From Xanthobacter autotrophicus (GTDB lineage Bacteria > Pseudomonadota > Alphaproteobacteria > Rhizobiales > Xanthobacteraceae), in the NCBI RefSeq assembly GCF_029991245.1, contig NZ_JAIVFO010000033.1, positions 1 to 35,119 on the forward strand: 35,119 nucleotides of DNA. The letters are read 5' to 3'. The position numbers and the translations under genes are program-made. The notes below the pieces were generated by a model. That model saw only the letters and a program-made list of their open reading frames with translations. It did not search any database and was not told where the DNA came from. Below are positions 15,384 to 24,320 of the stretch, piece by piece (position 1 is the stretch's first letter; each line of letters starts with the position of its first letter).

Positions 15384-16592
15384 TCACGAGAAGGTCTTGC
15401 GCGGGTCGAAGGCGTCGCGCACCGCCTCGCCCACGAAGATCAGCAGGCTCAGCATCACCGCCACCGTGAAGAAGCCGGTGAGGCCCAGCCACGGCGCCTG
15501 GATGTTGTTCTTGCCCTGCGAGAGCAACTCGCCCAGCGAGGCCGAGCCCGGCGGCAGGCCGAAGCCGAGGAAGTCCAGCGCCGTCAGCGTCATCACCGAC
15601 GAGGAGAGGATGAAGGGCAGCATGGTCAGCGTCGCCACCATGGCGTTGGGCAGCATGTGCCGGGTCATGATGGTGAGGTTGCCCACCCCCAGCGCGCGGG
15701 CCGCCTGCACATATTCGAAATTGCGCGCGCGCAGGAACTCCGCCCGCACCAGCCCCACCAGCGACACCCACGAGAACAGCAGCAGGATGCCCAGCAACAC
15801 CCAGAAGCCCGGCACCAGCACCGAGGAGATGATGAGCAGCAGGTAAAGCGAGGGGATGGCCGTCCAGATCTCGATGAAGCGCTGGAACAGCAGATCCATC
15901 CAGCCGCCGAAATAGCCCTGCACCGCGCCGGCCGCCACCCCGATCACCGACGAGATGAGGGTGAGCGCGAGCCCGAACAGCACCGAGATGCGGAAGCCGT
16001 AGATGAGGCGGGCTACCACGTCGCGGCCCTGGTCGTCGGTGCCGAGCCAATTGTATTCGAGGCCCGCGCAGCCGCTCACCCCCTTCTTCTCCGCCACCGC
16101 CTTGCATTGGGCCTCGGTGAGCATCCAGGTGGGCGGCGAGGGCGCGGGCGTGGGCAGGTCCAGATTGTGGGTGGAATAGGAAAAGCGGATGGGCGGCCAC
16201 ACCATCCAGCCGCCCTTTTCGGCGATCAGCTTCTGCAGGAAGGGATCGCGATAGTCGGCGTCGGTCTCGAAATCGCCGCCGAAGGCGGTCTCCGGATAGG
16301 CGCGGACCACCGGAAAATAATAGCCGCCGTCATAGGAGACGAGGATGGGCTTGTCGTTGGCGATGAATTCGGCGCTGAGGCTGATGACGAACAGCACCAT
16401 GAACACCACGAACGACCAGTAGCCCCGCCGGTTGGCGCGGAAATTGGCGAGGCGCCTCCGGTTCAGGGGCGAGAGGTCGAAGCGTCCGCGGGGCTTGGCC
16501 GCCCCCGGCGGCTGGAGCTGGCCGTGGGGCACGTCGCGGGCGGCGGGCACGTCGGTGGGCTCGCCGGGCTGGAGCAGGGGGACTGCGTCCAT
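15384..16592 (-). CDS. yejE: Peptide ABC transporter permease YejE
   Basis: This 402-residue inner-membrane permease is the second permease of the YejABEF importer. A long cytosolic N terminus precedes TM1 (SFVVFMVLFVISLSAEFIA, about 60-78). A large periplasmic loop typical of YejE contains KPILVSYDGGYYFPV and LGTDDQGRDV. The transport core has several membrane segments and the EAA loop around EYVQAARALGVGNLTIMTRHM. The final helix is followed by RDAFDPRKTF, conserved in the family. The ATG lies three bases after the yejB stop, so the two are co-translated. The gene immediately downstream is the antitoxin rather than yejF. Confidence 0.95.
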   Translation of the reverse strand: MDAVPLLQPGEPTDVPAARDVPHGQLQPPGAAKPRGRFDLSPLNRRRLANFRANRRGYWSFVVFMVLFVISLSAEFIANDKPILVSYDGGYYFPVVRAYPETAFGGDFETDADYRDPFLQKLIAEKGGWMVWPPIRFSYSTHNLDLPTPAPSPPTWMLTEAQCKAVAEKKGVSGCAGLEYNWLGTDDQGRDVVARLIYGFRISVLFGLALTLISSVIGVAAGAVQGYFGGWMDLLFQRFIEIWTAIPSLYLLLIISSVLVPGFWVLLGILLLFSWVSLVGLVRAEFLRARNFEYVQAARALGVGNLTIMTRHMLPNAMVATLTMLPFILSSSVMTLTALDFLGFGLPPGSASLGELLSQGKNNIQAPWLGLTGFFTVAVMLSLLIFVGEAVRDAFDPRKTFS

Positions 16593-16595
16593 GGC

Positions 16596-17711
16596 TCAGA
16601 CCTCCCGCGTCTCGAAGTCGATGCGCGGATCGACCAGCATGTAGGTGAGGTCCGAGATCAGGCCGACGATGAGCCCCGCCAGCGAGAAGATGTAGAGGGT
16701 GGCGAACACCACCGGATAATCGCGGTTGAGCACGCTCTCGAAGCCCAGCAGGCCGAGGCCATCCAGCGAGAAGATGGTCTCGATCAGCAGCGATCCGGAG
16801 AAGAAGGCGGCGATGAAGGCGCTCGGAAAGCCGGCGATCACGATCAGCATGGCGTTGCGGAACACATGGCCGTAGAGCACCCGCCCCTCGCTCAGCCCCT
16901 TCATCCGCGCGGTGGTGACATACTGCTTGCGGATCTCCTCCAGGAAGGAATTCTTGGTGAGCAGCGTCATGGTGGCGAAGGCTCCGAGCACCATGGAGGT
17001 GAGCGGCAGCACCAGGTGCCAGGCATAGTCGGCGATGCGTTCCGGCCAGCTCATCTGCCAGAAATTCTCGGAGGTCAGCCCCCGCAGCGGGAACAGGTCG
17101 AGGAACGAGCCGCCGGCGAACAGGATGATGAGCAGGATGGCGAACAGGAACGATGGGATCGCATAGCCGACGATGATCACCGCCGAGGTCCACATGTCGA
17201 AGCGCGAGCCGTCGCGCATGGCCTTGGAGATGCCCAGCGGAATGGAGATGAGATAGGTGAGCAGCGTCATCCACAGGCCAAGCGAGATGGAGACGGGCAT
17301 CTTCTCCCCGATCAGCTGCAGCACGGTGATGTCGCGGAAATAGGAGCGGCCGAAATCGAAGGTGGCGTAATCCTTGATCATCTTCCAGAAGCGCTCGTGG
17401 GCCGGCTTGTCGAAGCCGAACTGCTTTTCGAGCTGCTTCACGAAGGCCGGGTCCAGCCCCTGCGCGCCGCGATATTTCGAGCCGGCCCCCTCCATGGCCG
17501 CGCCGGCCTGGGCGGCGGCGCCGGCCCCCGAGAAGTCGCCGCCCCCGCCGGAGACGCGGGAGGTGGCGGACACGTCGTCGCCGGTAAGCTGGGCGATCAC
17601 CCGCTCCACCGGGCCGCCCGGCGCGAACTGGATGACCACGAACGACACCAGCATGATGCCGAGAATGGTCGGCACCATCAGGGCTATGCGGCGGATGATA
17701 TAAGCGAGCAT
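16596..17711 (-). CDS. yejB: Peptide ABC transporter permease YejB
   Basis: This 371-residue inner-membrane permease pairs with YejE. It begins AYIIRRIALMVPTILGIMLVSF (TM1) followed by QFAPGGPVERV, the oligopeptide-permease signature. A Gly/Ala-rich periplasmic insert (about 50-85) precedes QLEKQFGFDKPAHERFW, a YejB feature. Five further membrane segments follow, with the EAA loop in EEIRKQYVTTARMKGLSEGRV. It ends in YMLVDPRIDFETREV. I prefer the ATG at 17711 to the adjacent GTG at 17714 because of the better distance from GGGAG. An 88-bp gap with a hairpin separates it from the upstream yejA copy. Confidence 0.95.
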   Translation of the reverse strand: MLAYIIRRIALMVPTILGIMLVSFVVIQFAPGGPVERVIAQLTGDDVSATSRVSGGGGDFSGAGAAAQAGAAMEGAGSKYRGAQGLDPAFVKQLEKQFGFDKPAHERFWKMIKDYATFDFGRSYFRDITVLQLIGEKMPVSISLGLWMTLLTYLISIPLGISKAMRDGSRFDMWTSAVIIVGYAIPSFLFAILLIILFAGGSFLDLFPLRGLTSENFWQMSWPERIADYAWHLVLPLTSMVLGAFATMTLLTKNSFLEEIRKQYVTTARMKGLSEGRVLYGHVFRNAMLIVIAGFPSAFIAAFFSGSLLIETIFSLDGLGLLGFESVLNRDYPVVFATLYIFSLAGLIVGLISDLTYMLVDPRIDFETREV

Positions 17712-17731
17712 CACGTCTCCCGATCCGGCCG

Positions 17732-17759
17732 GACGGTGCAGCCAAGCCGGCGCACCGTC
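17732..17759 (-). other. Intercistronic hairpin between second yejA and yejB
   Basis: GACGGTGC (17732-17739) and GCACCGTC (17752-17759) form an 8-bp stem with a 12-nt loop in the only sizeable gap of the operon. Stem-loops after binding-protein genes in ABC operons are known to stabilise the upstream mRNA or partly terminate transcription, so that binding proteins outnumber permeases. That role here is inference. There is no U-run. Confidence 0.55.
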
Positions 17760-17799
17760 AACCGCCCGTCCTCAAGCGCCTTTCCGCAACCGCCCACCT

Positions 17800-19689
17800 T
17801 CAGCCACCTCTGGCCGGCTCCGCGCCCGTGCTCCACCAGGTGTCGAGCGCGCCCAGGTCGTAGCGTGGCTTCACGGCGGGGCGGGCGAACTGGTTCCAGT
17901 AGGCGATGCGGTGCTGGCCGGAATACCACTGGGGGATCCAGTAGCGCCCGGCGCGCAGCACCCGGTCCAGCGCCTGGCAGGCGACGACGAGGGCGGCCGC
18001 ATCCGGCGCGGCCAGCGCCGCATTGATGAGCCCATCCACCGCCGGGTCGGCGATGCCGGCCACATTGTAGGAGCCGCGGGTGCGCGCCGCCTCGGTGGAG
18101 AAATAGGCGCGCAGCTCGTCCCCCGGATAAGGCGCGAAGGAATAGCGCCGCACCACCATGTCGAAGTCGAAGCCCTGCAGGCGCAGCTGGAACTGGGCCG
18201 GGTCCACGATGCGGAAGGTGGCGTCGATGCCCACCTTCTTCAGGTGGCCGATGAAACGCGCCGTGTGGCGCTCCATGCCGCCGTCATCATCCAGGAACTC
18301 GATGGTGAAGGCCTCGCCTTTGGCGTCCACCAGCTTGCCCTGCTGCACGCTCCAGCCGGCGTCCTTCAGCAGGTTCAGGGCCTGCCGGCGCAGGGTGCGG
18401 TCTTCGCCGGTGCCGTCGGAGGCCGGCGGCACATAGGGCTCGCCGAACACCTCTTCCGGCAGGCGGTCGCGGAACGGCTCCAGCAGCTTCAGCTCGGCGG
18501 GGGATGGCAGCCCCTGCGCCATCATCTCCGAATTCTGGAAGAAAGAGACGGTGCGGGTGTAGCTGTCATACATGAGGTTCTTGCGGGTCCAGTCGAAGTC
18601 GAACAGGAGCCCGATGGCCTCGCGCACGCGCCGGTCGAAGAATTTTGGGCGGCGGGTGTTGAAGAACCAGCCCTGCACACCGGAGAAGGAATTGTCCGGC
18701 AGGGTCTCCACCTTCACCCGCCCCTCGCGCACGGCGGGGAAGTCATAGGCGGTGGCCCATTCGCGGGCGGTGAATTCCTCGCGGAACAGATAGGCCTTGG
18801 CCTTGAAGCCTTCCAGCCCCGCCACCCGGTCGCGGAAATATTCGTAGCGCACCGTGTCGAAGTTGAAGCGGCCCTTCATCACCGGCAGGTCGCGGCCCCA
18901 ATAGTCGGGCACCCGCTCATAGGTGATGAAGCGGCCCTGCTCGAACGTCTTCACCCGATACGGCCCCGAGCCCAGCGGCACTTCCAGCGAGGACTGGTTG
19001 AACGGGTGCCTGGCGAGGAAGGCCCTGGAAAAGATCGGCAGCCCGGCGGCGGTCAGCGGCACGTCGCGGGCGCGGCCGGGGCGAAAGCGCATCACCACCT
19101 CGCCCGGCCCGTCCGCCTCCACGGCGGTGAGATCGCGCAGGGCCATGCGGATGGTCTCGTAGGCGTCCGCCTTGAACGCCTCGAACGTGGCCACCACGTC
19201 CGCCGCCGTCACCGGCGTGCCGTCATGGAAGCGCGCCTGTGGCCGCAGCTTGAAGCGATAGGTGAGCCCCTCGTCGGCGATGACCACCGAGCCGGCGAGG
19301 CGGCCGTACATGGCGCTCTTCTCGTCGCCGGCGGCGGTCATGAGCGTGTCGTAGATCAGCTCGATGCCCTGGGCGCCGTTGCCGCGCTGGTTGTAGGGGT
19401 TCAGCGTGTCGAAGGTGTTGAGCGACTGGTTGTAGAAGGTGGCCCGGCCCATCTGGGAGAACGGCCCGCCCTTGGGCGCATCCGGGTCCACATAGTCGAA
19501 ATGGGTGAAGCCGGCGGGATAGCGCAGATCCCCGAAGAACGAGAGGCCGTGCCGCTCCACCGCGGCGGCGGAGGCCGCGCCCTCGCTCGCCGCCGCGTCC
19601 TGCGGCGCCGGCTGCCCGCGCGCACCGGCGGGCAGCAGGGAGATGGCGGAGGCGGCGGACAAAAGCAGCGTGCGGCGCGACAGGCTCAT
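17800..19689 (-). CDS. yejA: Peptide ABC transporter substrate-binding protein YejA (second copy)
   Basis: This 629-residue periplasmic peptide-binding protein belongs to the SBP_bac_5 / YejA type. The N terminus MSLSRRTLLLSAASAISLL fits a twin-arginine-like signal (SRRTLL), cleaved near ARG-QPAPQ. The mature protein has the family landmarks HGLSFFGDLRYPAGFTHFDYV, NPYNQRGNGAQGIELIYDTLM, ARFHDGTPVTAADVV, EVPLGSGPYRVKTFEQGR and YWIPQWYSGQHRIAYWN. It is clearly a paralogue of the neighbouring copy (shared HFDYV, IYDTLM, HDGTP, PLGSG and ATAYDFPA motifs). Its ATG overlaps the other copy's stop (ATGA, 19686-19689). Two binding proteins probably widen the range of peptides delivered to one YejBEF channel. 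Confidence 0.94.
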   Translation of the reverse strand: MSLSRRTLLLSAASAISLLPAGARGQPAPQDAAASEGAASAAAVERHGLSFFGDLRYPAGFTHFDYVDPDAPKGGPFSQMGRATFYNQSLNTFDTLNPYNQRGNGAQGIELIYDTLMTAAGDEKSAMYGRLAGSVVIADEGLTYRFKLRPQARFHDGTPVTAADVVATFEAFKADAYETIRMALRDLTAVEADGPGEVVMRFRPGRARDVPLTAAGLPIFSRAFLARHPFNQSSLEVPLGSGPYRVKTFEQGRFITYERVPDYWGRDLPVMKGRFNFDTVRYEYFRDRVAGLEGFKAKAYLFREEFTAREWATAYDFPAVREGRVKVETLPDNSFSGVQGWFFNTRRPKFFDRRVREAIGLLFDFDWTRKNLMYDSYTRTVSFFQNSEMMAQGLPSPAELKLLEPFRDRLPEEVFGEPYVPPASDGTGEDRTLRRQALNLLKDAGWSVQQGKLVDAKGEAFTIEFLDDDGGMERHTARFIGHLKKVGIDATFRIVDPAQFQLRLQGFDFDMVVRRYSFAPYPGDELRAYFSTEAARTRGSYNVAGIADPAVDGLINAALAAPDAAALVVACQALDRVLRAGRYWIPQWYSGQHRIAYWNQFARPAVKPRYDLGALDTWWSTGAEPARGG

Positions 19690-21599
19690 TTGTTCGCCCC
19701 GCTGCTGGCCGGGCCGACCGCGTTCACCTTGGCCGCCTTGGCCGGATCGAACCACCAGATGTCCGGAAAGGCGAAGGAATAGGTGGGCAGGGTCGGGGGA
19801 TGGGCGAAGCGGTCCCACCGCGCCGTGCGGGTGTAGTTCAGGGTCCAGGCCGGGACCACATATTCGTTCCACAGCAGCACCCGGTCGAGGGCGTGGGTGG
19901 CGGCCACCAGGTCGGCCCGGTCGGTGGCGTAGATCACCTTCTCGATCAGGGTATCCACTGCCTTGTCCCGGATGCCGGCGAGGTTGCGCGAGCCCTCCCG
20001 GTCGGCGGCTTCCGTACCCCAGAACTCGCGCTGCTCGTTGCCCGGCGACAGGGACTGGCCCCAGCCGGAGACGATCATGTCGAAGTCCCGCGCCCGCACC
20101 CGGTTGATATATTGGGAGGAATCCACGAGGCGGATGGTGACGGTGATGCCGAGGCGCTCCAGCGCCGGCTTGTAGAACACCGCCACCCGCTCCATGGCCG
20201 GGCTGGAGATGAGCAATTCCAGGGTGAAGGGCTCGCCCCTGGCGTCCACCAGCTTGCGGTTCTTGATCTCGTAGCCGGCGTCCTTCAGCAGGCGGGAGGC
20301 CTCGCGCAGGTTGGCGCGCCGCGCATCTTCCGTTCCGCTCTCGGGATTGGTGTAGGCGGTGGTGAACACCTGCGGCGGCACCAGGTCCTTCACGCCCTTC
20401 AGGATGTCCAGCTCGCGGCCCTGCGGCAGGCCGGAGGAGGCAAGCTCGGTGCCCGAGAAGTAGGAATTGATGCGCTTGTACTGGCCGAAGAACAGGGTGT
20501 GGTTCATGCCCTCGAAATCCAGCGCATAGTTCAGCGCGCGGCGCACCCGCGCGTCCTTGAACTTGTCGCGCCGCAGGTTGGGAATGAACGCCTGCATGAT
20601 GCCGGAGGCGCGGTTCTCGAACATTTCGAGCACCACCCGCCCGTCCGCCCGCGCCGGGAAGTCGTAGGCCGTGGCCCAGTTCTTGGCGGACGATTCGGTG
20701 CGGTAATCGTAGGTATCGGCCTTGAAGGCCTCCAGCATCACCGTGTCGTCGCGGAAATACTCGTAGCGGATCTCGTCGAAATTATCCTTGCCCACGTTCA
20801 CGTTGAGGTCCTTGGCCCAATAGTCCTTCACGCGCTCGTAGGTGATGGAGCGGCTGGGTATGAAGCTCTTGACCCTGTAGCCGCCGGAGCCCAGCGGCAC
20901 CTCCAGCGAGCCCTGGGTGATGTCCCGCGGCTTGCCGGCGGCGTCGGTGCCGGTCCACCAGTGCTTCGGCAGGATGGTGAGCTGGCCCACGATCTGCGGC
21001 AGCTCGCGGTTGCCGGCCTGGTCGAAGGTGAAGGTCACGTCCCGCTCGCCGGTCTTCTCCGCCTTCGCCACGTGGCTGTAGTAGAAGCGCTGGTTGGGGT
21101 TGTTCTTCGTCAGCGCCTCGAAGGAGAACACCACGTCGTCGGGGGTGATGGGGGTGCCATCGTGCCACTTGGCATCCGCCCTGAGGCGATAGGTGACGGA
21201 GGAGAAATCCGCCGGGTGGCTCACGCCCTCGGCGATGAGGCCATATTCGCTCGACACCTCGTCATAGGAGGAGGTCATGAGCGTGTCGTAGATGAGAGTG
21301 ATGCCCGCCGCCGGCGTCCCCCGCGGCACCACGAAGTTGAAGGTGTCGAAGGTGCCGTCTTCGGCGAGGCGCAGCAGGCCGCCCTTGGGCGCCGCCGGAT
21401 TCACATAGTCGAAATGGGGAAAGCCGGCGGGATATTTCAGCTGGCCCATGAGGGAGAGGCCGTGGCGGAACACCGGCGCCGCCGGCGCGCTGTCCGCGGC
21501 AGCGGGAGCCACCTGCGCCTGCGCGAGACCGGCCGGGGCGACCGCGGCCCACGCCACGGCGGCGAGGACGGCGAAGCGGCGAACGGACGGCAGGCGCAT
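19686..21599 (-). CDS. yejA: Peptide ABC transporter substrate-binding protein YejA (first copy)
   Basis: This 637-residue periplasmic binding protein is the first gene of the operon. A Sec-type signal peptide (RRFAVLAAVAWAAVAPAGLAQAQ, residues 7-29) is followed by HGLSLMGQLKYPAGFPHFDYV, TLIYDTLMTSSYDEVSSEYG, AKWHDGTPITPDDVVFSFEAL, EVPLGSGGYRVKSF and WNEYVVPAWTLNYTRTARWDRFAHP, all typical of YejA. YejABEF systems in enteric bacteria, Brucella and Sinorhizobium import peptides, including microcin C-like or antimicrobial peptides, and influence peptide resistance; the same role is likely but unproven here. The ATG has CTGGAG upstream. A CATAAT on the minus strand (21661-21656) could be its -10 element, but no good -35 is present. 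A terminator at 21756-21783 separates it from cycM. Confidence 0.95.
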   Translation of the reverse strand: MRLPSVRRFAVLAAVAWAAVAPAGLAQAQVAPAAADSAPAAPVFRHGLSLMGQLKYPAGFPHFDYVNPAAPKGGLLRLAEDGTFDTFNFVVPRGTPAAGITLIYDTLMTSSYDEVSSEYGLIAEGVSHPADFSSVTYRLRADAKWHDGTPITPDDVVFSFEALTKNNPNQRFYYSHVAKAEKTGERDVTFTFDQAGNRELPQIVGQLTILPKHWWTGTDAAGKPRDITQGSLEVPLGSGGYRVKSFIPSRSITYERVKDYWAKDLNVNVGKDNFDEIRYEYFRDDTVMLEAFKADTYDYRTESSAKNWATAYDFPARADGRVVLEMFENRASGIMQAFIPNLRRDKFKDARVRRALNYALDFEGMNHTLFFGQYKRINSYFSGTELASSGLPQGRELDILKGVKDLVPPQVFTTAYTNPESGTEDARRANLREASRLLKDAGYEIKNRKLVDARGEPFTLELLISSPAMERVAVFYKPALERLGITVTIRLVDSSQYINRVRARDFDMIVSGWGQSLSPGNEQREFWGTEAADREGSRNLAGIRDKAVDTLIEKVIYATDRADLVAATHALDRVLLWNEYVVPAWTLNYTRTARWDRFAHPPTLPTYSFAFPDIWWFDPAKAAKVNAVGPASSGANK

Positions 21600-21751
21600 C
21601 GGTATCTCCAGTTTGGGACTTCAGGCCGGGACTCCAGCGATCTCGGCAATAGCCGATTATGACACCGCGGGCGACGGCAGAAACATGGCGGCGGCCGAAC
21701 CGGAGGGGCGCCGCGCCCCACCCGCCCATGGCGATCCGGGGGCTCGGGCAC

Positions 21752-21783
21752 AAAAAAGGCCGATCCCGCGCGGGATCGGCCTT
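21752..21783 (-). terminator. Rho-independent terminator of cycM
   Basis: A perfect 28-bp palindrome (21756-21783, beginning AAGGCCGATCCC) forms a stem of up to 12-14 bp. On the minus strand it is followed by T6 (plus-strand A 21752-21757). It lies about 80 bp past the cycM stop, in the right orientation to end that transcript and to insulate the yej operon promoter. Confidence 0.9.
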
Positions 21784-21865
21784 CCATTTCGACACCCGGC
21801 GATGCGGATGACAATGGCGTGAAAAAGGGGGAAGCGCCGCCGGCGTAGCGGCGCGTGCCCGACCC

Positions 21866-22411
21866 CTACTTCGCTGCGGTCGGCAGCGGCTTGGGGGCGT
21901 GGGACAGGCTGTTGAGATAGGCGATGAGGTCCGCCCGCTCGGCTTCCTTCGGGATGCCGGCGAAGGCCATGGCGGTGCCGGGCACCGCGGTCTTCGGGCT
22001 GGTGAGGAAGGCGTTGAGGGTGAGAGCGGTCCAGTCGCCGCCCTTCGCCTTCATGGCGGCGGAATAGGCGAAGCCCGCAGCGGACGCCACCGGTCGGCCC
22101 ACGATGCCGTAGAGGTCCGGGCCCACCTTGGCGCCGGCGCCTTCCTGGAAGTTGTGGCAGGCCGCGCACTTCTTGGCGGCGGCCGCGCCCTTCTCGATGG
22201 AGGCGGTGGCGAACAGCTGTTCGATCGGCACTTCCGCGGCCTTGGCCGGGGCGGCACCGCCGGCGGCGCCTTCCTGCACGACGATGTCGAAGCCGGGCTT
22301 CGCAGGCGCTTCGGGCGCGAACAGGATCTGCGACACGATCCCCAGCCCGAGGGTGAGCGCAAGGGTACCCAGAACCGCACCTGCGATCTTGTTCAATTCA
22401 AAAAAGTCCAT
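21866..22411 (-). CDS. cycM: Membrane-anchored c-type cytochrome CycM (cytochrome c552)
   Basis: This 181-residue class I cytochrome c has an N-terminal membrane anchor (residues 8-31, IAGAVLGTLALTLGLGIVSQILF) preceded by MDFFELNK. A flexible Ala/Pro-rich linker runs to about residue 65. The haem attachment site is KKCAACHNF (C82, C85, H86), and the likely axial Met is M148 in PGTAMAF. The motif VGPDLYGIVGRPVAS is typical of the group. CycM of Bradyrhizobium passes electrons from the bc1 complex to the aa3 oxidase, and the same role is likely. The ATG at 22411 is chosen because the membrane anchor starts right after it; GAGGGG lies upstream. It is divergent from kdsB. Confidence 0.94.
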   Translation of the reverse strand: MDFFELNKIAGAVLGTLALTLGLGIVSQILFAPEAPAKPGFDIVVQEGAAGGAAPAKAAEVPIEQLFATASIEKGAAAAKKCAACHNFQEGAGAKVGPDLYGIVGRPVASAAGFAYSAAMKAKGGDWTALTLNAFLTSPKTAVPGTAMAFAGIPKEAERADLIAYLNSLSHAPKPLPTAAK

Positions 22412-22543
22412 CGGCGCTTCGCCCCTCGGAGCCCTTGATCCTCGCCGCCGCGGCGCATGGGATGAAAGATCCGGCCCGGCGTGCAAGCATGTCGATGAGC
22501 GGCGCGCGAAGAACCCCGCGCACCGCCGGCGACACTAACCACT

Positions 22544-22571
22544 TTGATCCGAGCGAGGCAACCCGTATAAG
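22544..22571 (+). promoter_or_regulatory. Putative sigma-70-type promoter of kdsB
   Basis: TTGATC (22544-22549) and TATAAG (22566-22571) are separated by 16 bp. They lie about 65 bp ahead of the kdsB ATG in the divergent cycM-kdsB gap. The match is fair, and the position and orientation fit. No operator-like dyad accompanies it. Confidence 0.4.
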
Positions 22572-22634
22572 GCGCGCCCCAATGCCACTCCCCGCGCCCC
22601 CTCGGACGCGGCCCGAAGGGACCCGCCGCCTGCC

Positions 22635-23414
22635 ATGTCCCCCGCCACGTCCCCCGCCCTTTCCAGCGAACGCGTGCTCGTGCTGATCCCGGCGCGGATG
22701 GCCGCCACCCGCCTGCCGGGCAAGCCGCTGGCCGACGTGGGCGGGCGCCCCATGATCGTGGAGGTGGCGCGGCGCGCCGCCGCAGCCGCCATCGGGCAGG
22801 TGGCGGTGGCCACCGATTCCGAGGAGATCGCCGCTGCCGTCCGGGCCGCCGGCTTCACCGCGGTGCTGACCCGTGCCGACCATCCCTCCGGCTCCGACCG
22901 GATCTTCGAGGCGCTGGGCGCGCTCGACCCCGATGGCGCCGTGGACGTGGTGGTGAACGTGCAGGGGGACCTGCCCACCATCGCCCCCGCGACCATCCGG
23001 CGGGCGCTCGCGCCCCTCGCCGAGCCGGCGGTGGATATCGCCACGCTCTGCGCCGAGATCGTGGAGGAGGAGGAGCGCACCGACCCCAACGTGGTCAAGG
23101 TGGTGGGCTCGCCCCTGGCGAACGACCTGTTGCGCGCGCTCTATTTCACCCGCGCCACCGCGCCCTTCGGCACCGGGCCGCTCTACCACCACATCGGCCT
23201 CTACGCCTATCGCCGGCCGGCGCTCGCCCGGTTCGTGGGGCTTGCGCCCTCGGTGCTGGAGCGGCGCGAGAAGCTGGAGCAGCTGCGGGCGCTCGAAGCC
23301 GGCATGCGCATCGACGTGGCCGTGGTGGACGCGGTGCCGCTGGGGGTGGACACACAGGCCCATCTGGAGCGGGCCCGCGTGATTCTGGCCCAGGAATTGG
23401 CTGAACAGAAGTGA
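22635..23414 (+). CDS. kdsB: 3-deoxy-manno-octulosonate cytidylyltransferase (CMP-Kdo synthetase)
   Basis: KdsB activates Kdo with CTP to form CMP-Kdo for lipopolysaccharide inner-core synthesis in the cytosol. The 259-residue product has the nucleotide-binding start [19 protein letters not shown] (about 14-32), then [33 protein letters not shown] with the metal-binding Asp, [11 protein letters not shown] and a C-terminal [13 protein letters not shown]. The start ATG lacks a clear Shine-Dalgarno; the family core begins some 13 residues in, so a slightly later GTG start is conceivable. It is followed after 7 bp by pheA, with which it is presumably co-transcribed. Confidence 0.96.
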   Translation: MSPATSPALSSERVLVLIPARMAATRLPGKPLADVGGRPMIVEVARRAAAAAIGQVAVATDSEEIAAAVRAAGFTAVLTRADHPSGSDRIFEALGALDPDGAVDVVVNVQGDLPTIAPATIRRALAPLAEPAVDIATLCAEIVEEEERTDPNVVKVVGSPLANDLLRALYFTRATAPFGTGPLYHHIGLYAYRRPALARFVGLAPSVLERREKLEQLRALEAGMRIDVAVVDAVPLGVDTQAHLERARVILAQELAEQK

Positions 23415-23421
23415 GGACGTC

Positions 23422-24282
23422 ATGATCCGCCGCATCACCTTCCAGGGCGAGCCGGGCGCCAATTCGCACATCGCCTGCCGCGAGGTGTTTCCGGATTTCG
23501 AGGCGGTGCCGTGCGCCACCTTCGAGGACGCCTTCGCCGGGGTCGAGAGCGGCGCGGCCACCTACGCGATGATTCCCATCGAGAATTCGGTGGCGGGCCG
23601 GGTGGCGGACATCCACCACCTGATGCCCCAGTCGTCCCTCTCCATCATCGGCGAGCACTTCCTGCCCCTGTCGCACCAGCTCATGGCGGTGAAGGGGGCA
23701 AGCCTTTCCACCCTCAAGAGCGTGCAGAGCCACGTGATGGCGCTGGGCCAGTGCCGCAAGGCCATCCGCACCCTCAACCTGACGGCGGTGATCGGCGCCG
23801 ATACCGCAGGCTCCGCCCGCGAGATCGCGGAAGCCGGCGACGTGAGCCGCGCCGCCATCGCCTCGCGCCTCGCCGCCGACATCTACGGGCTCGACATCCT
23901 GGCCGAGAACATCGAGGACGAGGCCCACAACACCACGCGCTTCATCATCCTCGCCCGCGGCGGGGAATGGGCGCCGGCCGGCAACGGGCCGGTGGTCACC
24001 ACCTTCGTGTTCCGGGTGCGCAACGTGCCGGCGGCGCTCTACAAGGCGCTGGGGGGCTTTGCCACCAACGGCGTGAACATGACCAAGCTGGAATCCTACC
24101 AGCTCGACGGCCGCTTCACCGCCACCCAGTTCTATGCCGACGTGGACGGCCACCCGGACGACCGGCCGGTGAAGCTGGCGCTGGAGGAACTCGCCTTCTT
24201 CTCCCGCGAGATGCGCATCCTCGGCGTCTATCCCGCCCACCCCTACCGGGCGCAGTTCGCGGCGGCGCAAGAGACGTTCTGA
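23422..24282 (+). CDS. pheA: Prephenate dehydratase
   Basis: This 286-residue monofunctional enzyme converts prephenate to phenylpyruvate in phenylalanine synthesis. The catalytic domain (about 1-180) has TFQGEPGANSHIA, IPIENSVAGRVADIHHL and the catalytic NTTRF (170-174). A C-terminal ACT domain (about 192-275) should bind phenylalanine for feedback control. The usual ESRP motif of the ACT domain reads ESYQ here (224-227), a variant that I associate with alphaproteobacterial enzymes and that may alter allostery. There is no chorismate mutase domain, unlike the enteric PheA. The ATG has GAGGACGTC upstream and follows kdsB by 7 bp. Confidence 0.96.
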   Translation: MIRRITFQGEPGANSHIACREVFPDFEAVPCATFEDAFAGVESGAATYAMIPIENSVAGRVADIHHLMPQSSLSIIGEHFLPLSHQLMAVKGASLSTLKSVQSHVMALGQCRKAIRTLNLTAVIGADTAGSAREIAEAGDVSRAAIASRLAADIYGLDILAENIEDEAHNTTRFIILARGGEWAPAGNGPVVTTFVFRVRNVPAALYKALGGFATNGVNMTKLESYQLDGRFTATQFYADVDGHPDDRPVKLALEELAFFSREMRILGVYPAHPYRAQFAAAQETF

Positions 24283-24295
24283 GGAAACATTCTGA

Positions 24296-24320
24296 ACTGA
24301 CGGAGCGCCGCTCCGTCAGT
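24296..24320. terminator. Convergent terminator hairpin after pheA
   Basis: ACTGACGGAGC (24296-24306) and GCTCCGTCAGT (24310-24320) form a perfect 11-bp stem with a 3-nt loop. It follows pheA by 13 bp, and its right arm contains the stop codon of the convergent permease gene. Neither side has a U-run, so termination could be weak or protein-aided; mRNA 3' end protection is an alternative. Confidence 0.6.

Noticed and set aside
15321..18026. 901-codon open frame on the plus strand opposite yejB and yejE
   Set aside because: The translation is rich in His, Gln, Asp and Gly without domains, and the opposite strand encodes clear permeases.
17911..21662. Two open frames of over 600 codons on the plus strand opposite the yejA genes
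   Set aside because: They mirror the paralogous yejA genes and show the same antisense composition; no independent start signals or motifs.
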